Source of the DNA: Raphanus sativus
Lineage: Eukaryota; Streptophyta; Magnoliopsida; Brassicales; Brassicaceae
NCBI RefSeq assembly: GCF_000801105.2
Contig: NC_079516.1
Location: 41,644,908 to 41,708,907 of the forward strand
Reading direction: 5' to 3'
Length of the DNA stretch: 64,000 nt
Part shown: positions 1 to 11,340 of the stretch, piece after piece
Numbering within the stretch: the first letter of the stretch is position 1
How the letters are laid out: each line of letters opens with the position of its first letter
The notes under the pieces: generated by a model
What the model was told of the DNA's origin: nothing
Databases searched by the model: none
The model's input: only the letters and a program-made list of their open reading frames with translations
Position numbers and translations under genes: made by a program

Positions 1-186
1 TTTTATTTCCATCAGATATTTTTTATTTTCTCAAAGGAATATGCGACATTTACGGTTATATATAGTATGACAAATTTAACCTAAAAAGGCAAAATCAAAA
101 ACAAAGGCGTCAGTGAGAAAAACAAGACGCACGTTGTGTCTCAAGAAGACTAAAGAACGAGTATTCCAATTTCCTGGGAACAAATA
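1..186 (+). promoter_or_regulatory. Proximal promoter and leader of NRT2 copy A
   Basis: The sequence upstream of copy A is clearly related to that upstream of copy B (about 12085-12284), so the tandem duplication included the core promoter. A TATA-like run (ttatatatag) lies at about 56-65, some 125 bp before the ATG, and the conserved stretch with agtgagaaaaacaagacg follows it just before the coding region. The upstream part of the promoter is cut by the window edge, so nitrate-response elements cannot be judged. Confidence 0.55.
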
Positions 187-3100
187 ATGGCTCGCCGTAA
201 TGAAGAAGAAGGATCTATTGGGACCTCCATGCATGGAGTCACCGCCAAGGAACATGTTTTCTCTTTCTCTGTCCAAGGCGAAGATGGCCCGTCATCCCGT
301 ATCGTTCCATATGATGATCCAACGGCTAAGTTTGCCTTGCCGGTCGACTCAGAACATAAAGCAAAAGTGTTCAAACCATTGTCATTTGCGAAACCACACA
401 TGAGAGCTTTCCACTTAGGATGGATCTCTTTCTTCACTTGCTTTATCTCCACGTTTGCCGCCGCACCTCTCGTTCCCATCATCAGAGACAACCTCGATTT
501 GACCAAAACTGATATAGGAAACGCAGGAGTCGCCTCCGTTTCCGGTGCCATTTTTTCAAGGCTTGCTATAGGAGCTGTTTGTGACTTGCTCGGGGCTAGG
601 TACTTAACAGTGTTTCTACTCTGCATTTCTTTTTTTTTCATAGTGCACTGCATTTATGTTTATGTAAGAATTAGCTTAATGGTGAAACCATTTTGAATAT
701 AGAAATATCGATCTAACGTACATATTGTTAGAACACATGCATTAAGGATCCACCAACATGAACAATTGAAATCATGATGGGAATTAATTACATATCTCGT
801 GATTTTCATAGTTTTAAGAAAGAAAACGTACAAAAATTGCCATACTTTTTGACAGATGCTATATTCTTATCGTGATATTTTGTTAAATCTATTAGGAGAT
901 CGTGAACGAATATCTCAATAGAGACATGTCAATTTTCGTTCAAAAGTTTTTCCAATCAACGTTTACATGCCTTGTGAAATATCCACAGCCATTTTCAGTC
1001 AAACCTATTTATAGTCTTTTATGAACAAACTTTATGATCTACGTATACATCACATTTTCCACCGTTAACTTAAGTGGTCTCCCACTGAAAAAAAATAAAT
1101 CTACACTTTAATAATTAACCAATAAAATAAAACAGGTACGGAACGGCGTTTCTCCTGATGCTGTCAGCTCCAGCAGTGTTCAGCATGTCTTTTGTAGCTG
1201 ACGCTGGTGGCTACTTATCCGTCCGGTTCATGATCGGTTTTTGTCTAGCCACCTTCGTGTCATGTTCATACTGGACCAGTGTGATGTTCAATGGAAAGAT
1301 CATTGGACTCGTCAACGGATGTGCCGGTGGTTGGGGAGACATGGGAGGAGGCGTGACTCAGTTACTCATGCCAATGGTCTTCCACGTCATCAAAGTCGCT
1401 GGAGCCACTCCCTTCACGGCATGGAGGATTGCGTTCTTCGTCCCCGGCTTTCTTCAGGTCATCATGGGAATACTTGTGCTCACTCTTGGACAAGATCTTC
1501 CTGATGGGAATCTAAGTACTCTGCAGAAGAAAGGAGACGTTACCAAAGACAAATTCAGCAAGGTACTAAATGAAGCAATTAAATCACAGAAATACAGTAG
1601 AACCAACCTCTATAACTCGGATAAACTAGCTAGTAATTTCTATAAACTAATAAATTCCGTTGGTTTTAGTTTGGTTTAATATTGTATATGACACAAATCG
1701 ATAAAATAATAATATAATAATTTTTCAGAAAATTTTATGTGAGTATATTTTACCATTAATATTATAAATTAATAATTTATATGCATTTTATATAAGTACA
1801 AACTAATCATTATATCGTTAATTTCATATTCGCAATAAAATTATCTTTATATTTTTAACATTTAATATATTTTAATGAAATTTAGTATAATCATATCTGA
1901 ACACAAAAACATATTTTGTATATACCAAATAATATAACAAAATAAAAAAAATGTAGAATTGCAAAATGTTAATAAATATATATACACTCAAGTCAAATAT
2001 TTTTTTTTACTTTAGAAAAAAATATCTTAAAATAGAAAAATCCTAAACAGAAAACTTTTTATAAATTAATAAATCTATCAATTAATAAAATATCAAAATT
2101 TAAATATTATTAATTTATAGAGTTTTTACTGTATATTCAAAAAAGAATTACTTACTAAAAAGGATATATTCAAAAGTAGACCTTTATATTTTTGATATGG
2201 ATGATATACTGACGAGACTGACTAAGAGCATGCTTATCGCGGGCTCTAAAGCCCTGGTCCTTATGTTTTTGGGCTAAAAATAAATGAAAAATGGTGAATA
2301 AAACTAAGAGACATCGCACAAAGTCCTTGGTTTGGATACAAATTGGGCCGGTCCTTCAGACATGTGTCAGCAGGAGATTGGACATAGCAAATTAGGGCAA
2401 AAGCAGTTTGTCTCGATTGACAAACCTATCTTCTTCTCTCCGCTCTCTCTTCTCAACGGCGACTCTCTTGGCGATTTTCTGTGTTCTCTCCGCTCTCTCT
2501 CTGTCGACGGCGTGTTCCTTGGCGAATCAACGACGTGGGCTCCTGCATCACTCTCTCGACTCAGACAGACATCGCGGTCGATCCTTCTCCGATTCCATCC
2601 AGATTTCGTTCCCTCGACATCGATTCTCTTTCGATTGAGACAGACAAATAGGTACGTCGATCTATCTCCTCCGCATCTGTTGTTGTTGCTAGTTGATTCC
2701 GGTTTCAATTGTCGGTTTCAATTGTTGGTTTAACCTGTTGTGATGTGGAATCTGATAATTGTGGAATCTGATAATTGTGTAGTTTTTTTGCTAAAATTTG
2801 GGTAATAATTGTGTACTTGATCTAAGAAAAAATATGGTTGATAGAGTAGTCGGTTTTAATTTTTGTGATTGGTTATAGAGTACTCGGTTTCATTGTTGTG
2901 ATTTGTTAAAAAGGTTTTGATCATGTTGGTTTCATTGTTGTGATTTGTTAAAAGCTTGTTGTAGTTTAATTGTTGGTTTCAATTGTTGTAGCTTTTGATC
3001 ATAGAGAGTGGGTCAGTGGAAAAGTAAGCAGGTCATTTAGTTGGGATGTTGTGGTCACGTAGTTACTTGTAGAGTAGTAACTAATAAAAATCACTTGTAG

Positions 3101-6100
3101 TTTGTAGTTACTTGTAACTAGTTTATTGATAAGTTAATGCTAACGATTGTTTGTTTAGTTACTTGTAGAGTAGTAACTACTAAAAATCAATTGTAGGTTA
3201 GTAGTTTGTTTATAATAACTCACGATTGTAGGTGTTTGTTGTGTAATAAGTAGTGTAGTTGTTAATGGTAATAACTCACGATTAGACCTTGGTAGATAAT
3301 GGTTTGGTGGTTGTCACTTATTACTTGTAGCATTATTGAAGTATAAAATCCCATCCTTATGTAGCTAATTATATCCTTACTCCTCTTTCTCTCTTCTTTA
3401 AAAAAAACTGCTATGGATTCAACGAATCCTGACATGGATTCAACGAATTCATATAGCCAATATCGTAGTAATTACGTAGGGCTTCTAACCAGTCAAGGAG
3501 AAAATGTAGTTTTCTCTCAAGAAAACTTTCAAACCTTTCCTTTTGAAAGTTTTCCCTCTAGTGTTGGAGAACCCGACATCCCTCCTTTCAGTTCCCAACA
3601 CTCAGAGGCTCCAGCTGTAACTGAAGACACACCGCCGGTTGCTCGGGAGAGAAAGAAATGGACGCCAGCGGATGATGAGGTTCTGATTAGCGCCTGGCTA
3701 AACACTTCTAAGGACCCCATAGTTGCAAACGAGCAAAAGATGGGCACCTTCTGGAGACGAGTTGAAGCATACTACGCAGCAAGTCCTCACGTTACCCAGA
3801 GTGGTGGTGCGAGCTCTCATAAGAATCTAAAGCAGAGGTGGTCAAAGATCAATGGGAAGGTGAACAAGTTCTGTGGAGCTTACGCTGCTGCAGAGAGACG
3901 ACAAACAAGCGGGCAGAATGAGAACGACGTGCTAAAGGAGGCTCATGTGATCTACTTCAAAGACTACAACACCAAGTTTACTCTAGAGCATGCTTGGTGT
4001 ATCTTGAGGTATGAACAGAAATGGATGTGTCTCAACACAAATGCTACTGGTAAGAGGAAAACAACTGACGTCCATCCACAAGCTTCGAGTGCCACTGCCA
4101 GTGCCAGTGCCAGTGTTGATGTTGATGAACATGAGAAGCGCCCTGAAGGTATAAAGGCAGCAAAAGCAAGAAGGAACAATGCTAAAGGGAAATCTTTTGA
4201 GGAGTATAAGGACATGTGCAGCCTGAAGATGGTTGATCTAGCTCAGAAGGAGAAACTATGCAAGCTCTCCATACTTGACACTCTCCTTGCTAAGAAGGAT
4301 TCACTCACGGAGGCTGAAGAAATAGTCAAGGATAAACTGCTTGCCCAGTATTTCTAACTATGAATCATATGTGTTAGCTTGTTGTTTTATTTGAATTTTC
4401 TGTTTTCTTTGAACTATGCATTTTATGTTTGAACTCCCTTGTCTACTTCATCTTGTGGTTTATGAAATAAAATAGTGTGTTCCCTGTTCTCTACTATCCA
4501 TATAAATATATGTCTGAAATATATGTGCTTTTAAATATATGAAATAAAATAGTGTGTTGTGCTTTTCATTGCAGGTTAAAGGAAAATGGGAAACTACAGC
4601 TATACGCAGCCATCATGGTCAGAGGATTATTATGACAACGACACCGACGCCGACAGTGGGTACAACCAAACAGAGGCTGATATACTCCTCGACCAAGCTG
4701 AGATTGATGCAACGCGGCGTCAGTACCCCCCCCAGCCTGAAGTAGAGTTTGGCTTCCCGAAAGAGTGCTACTGTGGTGGTGAACCACATACCGCCACTTC
4801 CTACACAGCAACTGATCCTGGGAGGAGGTTCTACACCTGTGCAAACAGAGACGACGGAGACTGCCATGTCTGGAAGTGGTGGGATGTGGCGGCTACAGAG
4901 GAGATCAGAGCCATATCCACACAGTGTCAGCAGCTCAGTGATAAGGTTGATTATCTCTCATTTCTGAGTGACTACGAAACTCAGCTTGATGAGGCTAAGG
5001 TATTGCATAACGAGACAGAGCAGAAGTTGGTGAGGCTTGAGAGAATTGGGAAACGCTTTGAACTCGTTCTAGGTGCTATGCTTGTTGTGTTAGTGATAAT
5101 AGGTATGGTGATTATCTTTAAGTAGTGCTGGTCATAAGCTACTGCTTCTTGTATGTCTTTAAGTAAACTTGTACTCGGTTTTTATCTTGTAACTTGTACT
5201 CGGTTTAATGCAGTTGTTGTAAACTCGGTGTAATATGTGAACTTGTATGTTATCTTCTAATGCAGTTGTAGTATCTTGTATCTTGCACTTTGTATCACAT
5301 GTATACTACTATTACACCTAAAAATCACATGTCTGGTTGGTACACTAGCAATCACAACACGAGTGTAAAAAGATCACATGCATACTACTATTTTAACTAA
5401 CAATCACATGTCTTTGTTTCAGTGTAAAATATCACAAGAACCATCATCACGGGATTTTCCCAACATCAAGATGACTATCTCATACTTATGCTATAAATAT
5501 GACAAATGCCGTGTGTTTACAAATACACAAATCCCCCATCTTCCACTCATACTTTTTTTTCTCCACTTAAATGGCATCTTCTTCCCATTACCATTATCAT
5601 TACAACATAAATGACGATGCAGATTTAGAAGTTCCGTTCGGGGAATTTTTTACCAACAATCCTATTCCAGAACCAAAAGAGCGGAAAAAACGAATTTTTA
5701 TCGAGAGAAACCGGGAAGATGGCAACACCATGCTTTGGAATGATTATTTTAGCGAAACTCCTACATACCCGCACAATTTATTCAGGCGACGTTTTCGAAT
5801 GAACAAGTCTTTGTTCTTGAGTATTGTGCATCGTCTCTCTACAGAAGTAGAGTATTTTCGACCTACACAAGATGCAGTCGGTAGGTCGAGTCTATCTCCC
5901 CTCCAAAAATGTACCGCAGCTATTCGTCAATTGGCGTATGGTGGTGGAGCTGATACAGTTGACGAATATGTACGACTTGGTGAAACAACAGCTGCTAAAT
6001 GTTTGCACCATTTTACCGCCGCAATAATCCACTTGTTTGGCGATCAATACCTCAGACAACCCACACCGGAGGATCTTCAAAGACTACTCCAAATTGGTGA

Positions 6101-9100
6101 AGAACGTGGATTTCCCGGGATGGTTGGAAGCATCGATTGTATGCATTGGAAGTGGAAGAATTGCCCCAGCACTTGGAAAGGAATGTATTCACGCGGAACC
6201 GGAAAACCAACATTAGTGTTGGAGGCGGTTGCTTCATATGACCTCTGGATATGGCACGCTTTTTTTGGAGCTCCAGGTACCATGAACGATCTTAATATTC
6301 TTGATCGGTCACCTGTTTTTGATGACATTATTAACGGGATAGCTCCGGAAGTAAACTTCTATGTCAATGGAAGGGAGTACAATTTGGCTTACTATCTGAC
6401 GGATGGTATTTATCCAAAATGGGCAACTTTTATTCAATCTATCACACTACCACAGGGTCCCAAAAATTCTTTATTTGCTAAAAAACAAGAATCCGTTCGA
6501 AAAGATGTTGAGCGTGCCTTTGGAGTCCTGCAAGCTAGGTTTGCCGTTGTTAGAAATCCATCTAATTTATGGGATAAAAAAAAAATTAAAAATATTATGA
6601 AAGCTTGTCTCATACTCCATAATATGATTGTCGAAGATGAACGGGATTCGGACACTGTTGAAGAATTTCAAGATGAAGAATTTACATTTACCGTAAAAAA
6701 GTCTATAAAACAACCTATTGTGGATGGTCGTCGCGAAGAAGTTAAGGATCCACATATTCATCATCAATTAAAACAAGATTTGATTGAAAATATATGGGAA
6801 ATGTTTGGACATCTTGAAAATTAGATATGATGTTTTAGTTTTTATGAATTCAATAAAATGTTGGTTTCTTTAATATTTCTTCTTTGTAATTTTTTTCCTT
6901 TTTCCAAGTTTCTATTATTTTCCTGTTTTTTATTTTAATGTTTAATATTAATTTTAAATAAATATTTTGAAAAAAAAATAATTCTTAAGATACAACTATA
7001 AGTCCTAGCAATAATGTGATCATTTTGATGTGTCTCTACACTTTGTCTCTTAACATCATTATATTATTAAAATACACCTAAGGACTTGGTTTTTGGTCCT
7101 TGCAATAAGGATGCTCTAATATCCTCTCTCTATTATATTAAATGTTTTCTCTGAACGAAACCTTGTGGTTACGGAACCAAAGCCATAATTATGCTTTGAC
7201 CTCACAAATTATATATTTTCGATGTACACAGTTGACATGTCTATATTACAATTATTTACTCCTTCCATTTCTAAAAAATTATATTTTAAGTTTTTTATAT
7301 TTTTTTAAAAAAATAGAAAATTATAATTATCAATGCATTGTTTTTTTAATGAACTATTCCCCATAATTTTTAACCAATAAAATTTTAATAAATATAATTA
7401 TATTTTTTTGAAATGTACAATTTATCATTAATCAATATATTAAAAATACAGAAAATGTAAGTTTTTTAAGAACATGAATCTTTTAAAAACGGAGAGAGTA
7501 TTTATTTAGGTGCACATAAGAATTCCGGTTTCCTTAACACAATATCTTTTGTTCTTTTAGGTGTTTTGGTATGCTGTGCGGAACTACAGAACACATCTTT
7601 TGTTCATTCTCTATGGATTTTCTATGGGAATAGAAATGACCATCAACAATGTTATCTCTGAGTATTTTTTCGACAGGTTTGCATTCACTTCCATTAACAA
7701 ATATAAAAATGTTTATAATTCCTAAATTATGTTGTTATTAGTGTATGGATTTTAATAATTTTAATAGAGTCCACTATTATTGTTTAATAAGATTTGTTAA
7801 TTCTATGTAAATTGTTTGATTCAATAATTTACGATTTAGTTATTGGGTTTTGATTCTTAATATAGTTTAAGTCATTAATCATAACTTTCAGAATATTAAT
7901 TATATCCCTAGGGTTTTAAATCGGAAATTCGGCCAAAAAAATCATGAACTTTGCACGAATTGCCATAATAAATACAAACATATTGGCTGGCCAAAAAAAT
8001 ACCGAACTATATTTGACTTTAAACTTTAATGAGTAAGTTATCGCTAACTCGCCAAATTAAACACACCGTTACAGAATGATTAAACGACGTTTGCAAAGAT
8101 CGTTAAGTAAAACGACGTCGTTTTGAGATGGAATGAAACGACGTCGTTTTACTTATTTTTATTATCAAAAATATGTTGTTCGCGTGGATCGAACCTAAGA
8201 ACTCATGCCCAAATGACGAGGTTTCTTGCCACTAGACTACTGTCACTTTTAAGAATATCCATAACATGTTTTCTTTTATTGAGTATCAAACAAAACTCAA
8301 AAATCTAAATTCTTTTTAAAAAATTCCAAAAAATCTTAAAAATTCAAGAAAATTCTGAAAATTAAAATTTAAATTGAAATTACAAATAAGTTTTTTTTTA
8401 AAAAAAAATCAATACATTAAAAATTTCAAAAAATCTAAAATAATTCAAAAATGCAACGAATTAAGTTTAATGATTAAAAAACTTGAAAAATATTTTTAAA
8501 TAAATTAACGTATGTAATATAAAATAAAAATGATATTTATCACACTATAGATTTTAGTATGAATAATGCATTTAAGATAAAATAGACAAATGATAATTAA
8601 GATACAATAAACAAATGATATTATCACAAAAAGTTTTTCTAAAATATGATAATAATTAAATGAAAAACATTTGTAGTGTGATAAATATCATTTTTCTATT
8701 TTATCTCAAATATATTAATTTATAAAAAAATGTTTGATTAATGTATTAAGATAAAGAAACTCAAATGATCTTAGATACATTAATTTTTATTAAAAAAAAT
8801 AATGTTTTGAATTTTTTTAAATATTTATAATTTCAATTTTAATTTTAATTTTCAGAAATTTCTCGAATTTTTAAGATTTTTTGGAATTTAAAAAAAAATT
8901 AGATTTTTCGAGATTTGTTTGATACTCAATAAAAGAAAAAATGTTATGGAAATTCTTAAAAGTGACAGTAGTCTATAGAAACCTCGTCATTTAGCCATGA
9001 GTTCTCAGGTTCGACCCACGCGAACAACATATTTTTGATAATAAAAATAGGTAAAACAACGTCGTTTCATTCCATCTCAAAACGACGTCGTTTTACTTAA

Positions 9101-10188
9101 CGATCTTTGTATTTAACGATGATTAACCACCGTCTTAACGGTTAGTTAACGGTGTCTTAATTTGGTCGGTCAATCAAAGTTTCTTAATAAACTGATAAAA
9201 TTCAACAAAAGTTCAGGTTTTTTTTTGCCAGTCTCGAGTCCATGTTTCTTTTGGCCATTCTTACCATGTTCAGTGTTTTTTTGGCCGAATTCTCGTTTTA
9301 AATCTGTTATAACATAATTTTTTGGAGTTTCTGTTAACAATACTATCTACGAACTTAATATAACTTTATGCAAATTTAACAAATGCTTCAACTTATAAAT
9401 TTAACCAACTCTATTAAAATTCAAATCCCACAAACCCTCTAAATTTCTCTCAGATTTAAATTTCTTCCATCACAAGTAACTTGACTTGCTTGTTTTGTTT
9501 TACGTGTATCAGGTTTCAACTCAAACTCCATACAGCTGGTATGATAGCAGCCAGCTTTGGTATGGCCAATTTCTTCGCTCGTCCAATTGGTGGCTATGCA
9601 TCTGACGTGTCAGCTAGATTTTTTGGTATGAGAGGGAGGTTATGGACCCTTTGGATCTTACAAACTTCTGGTGCTCTTTTCTGTATTTGGCTCGGCCGTG
9701 CTACTTCGCTTCCTATAGCTATTTTAGCTATGATGCTCTTCTCAGTCGGTGTGCAAGCTGCTTGTGGGGCCATCTTCGGCATCGTTCTTTTTGTTTCGCG
9801 CCGTTCTCTAGGGATAATATCAGGACTGACCGGCGCAGGAGGAAACTTCGGTTCAGGACTTACTCAACTGATCTTTTTCTCATCACCAAGATTCCATACT
9901 GCCGATGGTTTGTCGCTAATGGGAATTATGGGGATGGTCTTTACGCTTTTGGTTGCATTTATACATTTTCCTCAATGGGGAAGTATGTTTTTTGGACCAA
10001 CAAGTGACCAAAAACAATCAAAGGAAGAGCATTATTATGCTGCCGAGTGGACTGAGGAAGAGAAGCGGCAAGGATTGCATGAAGGTAGCCTTAAGTTCGC
10101 AGAGAATAGTAGATCTGAAAGAGGCAGAAAGGCAGCTCTGGATGGCGCCTCCACACAGCCAGCAAATGGAAATCCGGCTGTTGTTTAG
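187..10188 (+). CDS. NRT2: NRT2-family high-affinity nitrate transporter, copy A
   Basis: Four exons by eye: 187-599, 1136-1562, 7561-7676 and 9513-10188. They join in frame into 543 residues, close to the usual 530-545 for plant NRT2. The product should be a 12-helix MFS nitrate/proton symporter of the NNP family in the plasma membrane, normally working with an NAR2/NRT3 partner. Visible hallmarks are HGVTAKE near the N-terminus, the first nitrate signature [16 protein letters not shown] in exon 2, the second, [14 protein letters not shown], in exon 4, and the hydrophilic tail [13 protein letters not shown] with [16 protein letters not shown]. Introns lie after GA(R), after DKFSK and inside FFD(R)F. 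Introns 2 and 3 (5998 and 1836 bp) carry a Harbinger element, a Stowaway and a MULE. No frameshift or stop is seen, but transcription through the 6-kb intron is unproven. The sequence is closest to the NRT2.3/NRT2.6 type by recall. Confidence 0.85.
3413..4357 (+). CDS. Harbinger-associated Myb/SANT-like (trihelix-type) protein
   Basis: This 314-residue ORF sits inside the Harbinger element. It has a serine/glutamine-rich N-terminus, then a Myb/SANT-like DNA-binding region from about residue 80 ([18 protein letters not shown], then [10 protein letters not shown], then [15 protein letters not shown] to about residue 157). A low-complexity Ala/Ser stretch follows (about 222-235), then a basic and finally acidic, probably coiled C-terminus. 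In PIF/Harbinger elements the Myb-like protein binds the transposon ends and helps bring the transposase into the nucleus, and this ORF fits that role. Database copies of this protein type in Brassica are, as I recall, often mislabelled as glutathione S-transferase T3-like; nothing here supports a transferase function. The ATG at 3413 follows a pyrimidine-rich leader. Confidence 0.82.
   Translation: MDSTNPDMDSTNSYSQYRSNYVGLLTSQGENVVFSQENFQTFPFESFPSSVGEPDIPPFSSQHSEAPAVTEDTPPVARERKKWTPADDEVLISAWLNTSKDPIVANEQKMGTFWRRVEAYYAASPHVTQSGGASSHKNLKQRWSKINGKVNKFCGAYAAAERRQTSGQNENDVLKEAHVIYFKDYNTKFTLEHAWCILRYEQKWMCLNTNATGKRKTTDVHPQASSATASASASVDVDEHEKRPEGIKAAKARRNNAKGKSFEEYKDMCSLKMVDLAQKEKLCKLSILDTLLAKKDSLTEAEEIVKDKLLAQYF
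4586..5125 (+). CDS. GRF-type zinc-finger protein with C-terminal membrane anchor
   Basis: This 179-residue ORF lies between the two usual Harbinger genes. The N-terminal 60 residues are acidic and tyrosine-rich. A zf-GRF-like domain follows at about 70-105 (CYCGGEP, then [21 protein letters not shown]) with suitable Cys residues. A predicted coiled segment spans about 110-155 ([16 protein letters not shown] to [15 protein letters not shown]), and the protein ends in one hydrophobic helix ([19 protein letters not shown]). This resembles the At4g04775-like uncharacterised zinc-finger family, recalled rather than searched. An acceptor-like ttttcattgcag ends at 4574, twelve bases before the ATG, so the transcript may have an upstream intron. 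It is not a canonical Harbinger gene; its function is unknown, and capture by the transposon is my inference. Confidence 0.72.
   Translation: MGNYSYTQPSWSEDYYDNDTDADSGYNQTEADILLDQAEIDATRRQYPPQPEVEFGFPKECYCGGEPHTATSYTATDPGRRFYTCANRDDGDCHVWKWWDVAATEEIRAISTQCQQLSDKVDYLSFLSDYETQLDEAKVLHNETEQKLVRLERIGKRFELVLGAMLVVLVIIGMVIIFK
5571..6824 (+). CDS. PIF/Harbinger DDE transposase (HARBI1/ALP1-like)
   Basis: This is a 417-residue intact ORF with the normal length for plant PIF transposases. An N-terminal helical region ([20 protein letters not shown]) precedes the nuclease domain. The catalytic triad can be placed as D189 in [12 protein letters not shown]240 in GTMNDLNIL and E314 in [13 protein letters not shown], with the family's typical C-terminal motif [13 protein letters not shown] shortly after. 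The enzyme should cut and rejoin element ends at TAA/TTA targets, working with the Myb-like protein encoded 1.2 kb upstream. No in-frame stop is present. ALP1-type domesticated homologues exist in plants, but the intact terminal repeats around this copy favour an ordinary transposon gene. Confidence 0.92.
   Translation: MASSSHYHYHYNINDDADLEVPFGEFFTNNPIPEPKERKKRIFIERNREDGNTMLWNDYFSETPTYPHNLFRRRFRMNKSLFLSIVHRLSTEVEYFRPTQDAVGRSSLSPLQKCTAAIRQLAYGGGADTVDEYVRLGETTAAKCLHHFTAAIIHLFGDQYLRQPTPEDLQRLLQIGEERGFPGMVGSIDCMHWKWKNCPSTWKGMYSRGTGKPTLVLEAVASYDLWIWHAFFGAPGTMNDLNILDRSPVFDDIINGIAPEVNFYVNGREYNLAYYLTDGIYPKWATFIQSITLPQGPKNSLFAKKQESVRKDVERAFGVLQARFAVVRNPSNLWDKKKIKNIMKACLILHNMIVEDERDSDTVEEFQDEEFTFTVKKSIKQPIVDGRREEVKDPHIHHQLKQDLIENIWEMFGHLEN
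7259..7498. mobile_element. Stowaway-like MITE in intron 2 of NRT2 copy A
   Basis: A 240-bp AT-rich element with inverted ends (CTCCTTCCATTTCTAAAA, and the reverse complement of the right end CTCTCTCCGTTTTTAAAA) sits between TA dinucleotides at 7257-7258 and 7499-7500. These are the marks of Tc1/mariner-derived Stowaway MITEs. Confidence 0.75.
7923..9295. mobile_element. Non-autonomous long-TIR Mutator-like (MULE) element in intron 3 of copy A
   Basis: The element is a 1.37-kb foldback. The left arm (about 7923-8420) and right arm (about 8810-9295) are imperfect inverted copies, both containing AATTCGGCCAAAAAAA near the tip and AACGACGTCGTTTT further in. A nine-base target duplication TTTTAAATC flanks it (7914-7922 and 9296-9304), the length expected for MULEs. 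No transposase ORF is present. Each arm contains tRNA-like A and B boxes: on the minus strand in the left arm at 8229-8239 and 8186-8195, and on the plus strand in the right arm at about 8969-8979 and 9008-9017. Confidence 0.8.
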
Positions 10189-11163
10189 TCATGGAGTAGT
10201 ATTCTCATCTCCACGTGTACACACGTACACATATAAAATAAATCTCGAGAGGCATATTATGTTATGCTATGTTATGTTATATAGACATATTAATATTCCT
10301 GTTGATGTTGGTTATACATATTGGTGTGTCACAGTGTTTTATACCCAATGAGCTCTTAATTAATTTGAGTACATGAGATTTCATATATTCAAATTTAGTT
10401 TTCTGTGGCTTGTTTCTTTTTTTATACGAAGTTTTTGTTTTCCATCTAGTACCTTCATTTCATGAAATTGAAATATTTCTTTGTGTATATGCATATTACC
10501 TATTGATCAACTTGATTATTTATACTTTTATGTTATTTAACTAATGTACATAATTACTTTGTTCATCATCAATCCCATTGACAAAACGATGTTTCTGTTT
10601 CTTGTTTTATATGAAGTTTTTCTTTTACAACTAATACTTTCATTTTATGAAATTGACATGTTTCTTAATTTGAATATGCATTACATATTGATCAACTTGA
10701 TATATTTATAAATTTATTTATTTAATAAACGTCCATAATTACTTAGTCCAATATCAAAATCACATTAAAATGGCTGTATTGGTTAACTCATATCTGTATA
10801 TATTGAAAAATATAGTGTGTAACTTGAACTCTTCATATGGCAGGTATAGATATCACTCTTTTTTCTTAACAATTTTTGTTATCTTTGTTTTTAGTAGGTG
10901 ATTATCTACGCATACACACATTTTTCACCTTTTCATACATATATTAACGTATTTCATTTTATATTTGCAAAAAAGAAACTACGCAGTCTAAAGAGAATAA
11001 TACAAAAACAAAATTGCCAAAATTTGGTTTAATACAATTTTTTTTAAAGCTAAGAAACTTTAGCAAACTAGATTTTGTGATCCGTTAAGAAACTTTCCAG
11101 TCTCTGTTTCTATGTCACTTTCTTAATAGTCTAAAGTAATGTTTTTCTTATCAAGGATTAATG
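10189..11163. repeat. Downstream flank of copy A with a 185-bp tandem duplication
   Basis: There is no gene. Between about 10370 and 10740 a segment is present twice with a period near 185 bp (for example TGATCAACTTGAT at about 10504 and 10689). Parts of this flank, such as the CTGTGGCTTGTTTCTT stretch and the AAACTAGATTTTG stretch, reappear downstream of copy B (about 15000-15320), so the tandem duplication unit extended into the 3' flank. Confidence 0.5.
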
Positions 11164-11340
11164 TTCTGAGATATTTAACTGTTACAGAAGTCAGATATGT
11201 TTAATTTCATGATGGGTAGGTACAAATGGCATGCTGCCTTTTCATGAGCAGTCAAGTTCGTAATAAAATCTTGTAATGTTACAATGTGGAGTGAACCAAA
11301 GTTTTGTTACTGATAATGTATAAATGCTTTTCTTGTTTTT

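Larger units (their letters stand above)
2226..7116 (+). mobile_element. Complete PIF/Harbinger transposon in intron 2 of NRT2 copy A
   Basis: The 4.9-kb element is bounded by imperfect terminal inverted repeats: the left end is GAGCATGCTTATCGC and the reverse complement of the right end is GAGCATCCTTATTGC. It is flanked by the three-base target duplication TAA at 2223-2225 and 7117-7119, as expected for PIF/Harbinger. Inside, in one orientation, are a Myb/SANT-like ORF (3413-4357), a GRF zinc-finger ORF (4586-5125) and a DDE transposase ORF (5571-6824), all open. Subterminal motifs such as aagtccttggttt recur near both ends. The left 1.1 kb (2300-3400) is non-coding, with repeated TTGTTGTGATTTGTTAAA-type and TTACTTGTAGAGTAGTAACTA-type segments. 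Intact ORFs suggest a fairly young, possibly autonomous element. Confidence 0.88.

Noticed and set aside
3413..4357. Glutathione S-transferase identity for the Harbinger ORF1
   Set aside because: The label circulates for this protein type, but the sequence has a Myb/SANT-like region and no GST fold motifs.
1..10188. Copy A as a pseudogene split by transposons
   Set aside because: All four exons join in frame with conserved GT-AG borders and unchanged signature motifs, so I kept it as a potentially functional gene.
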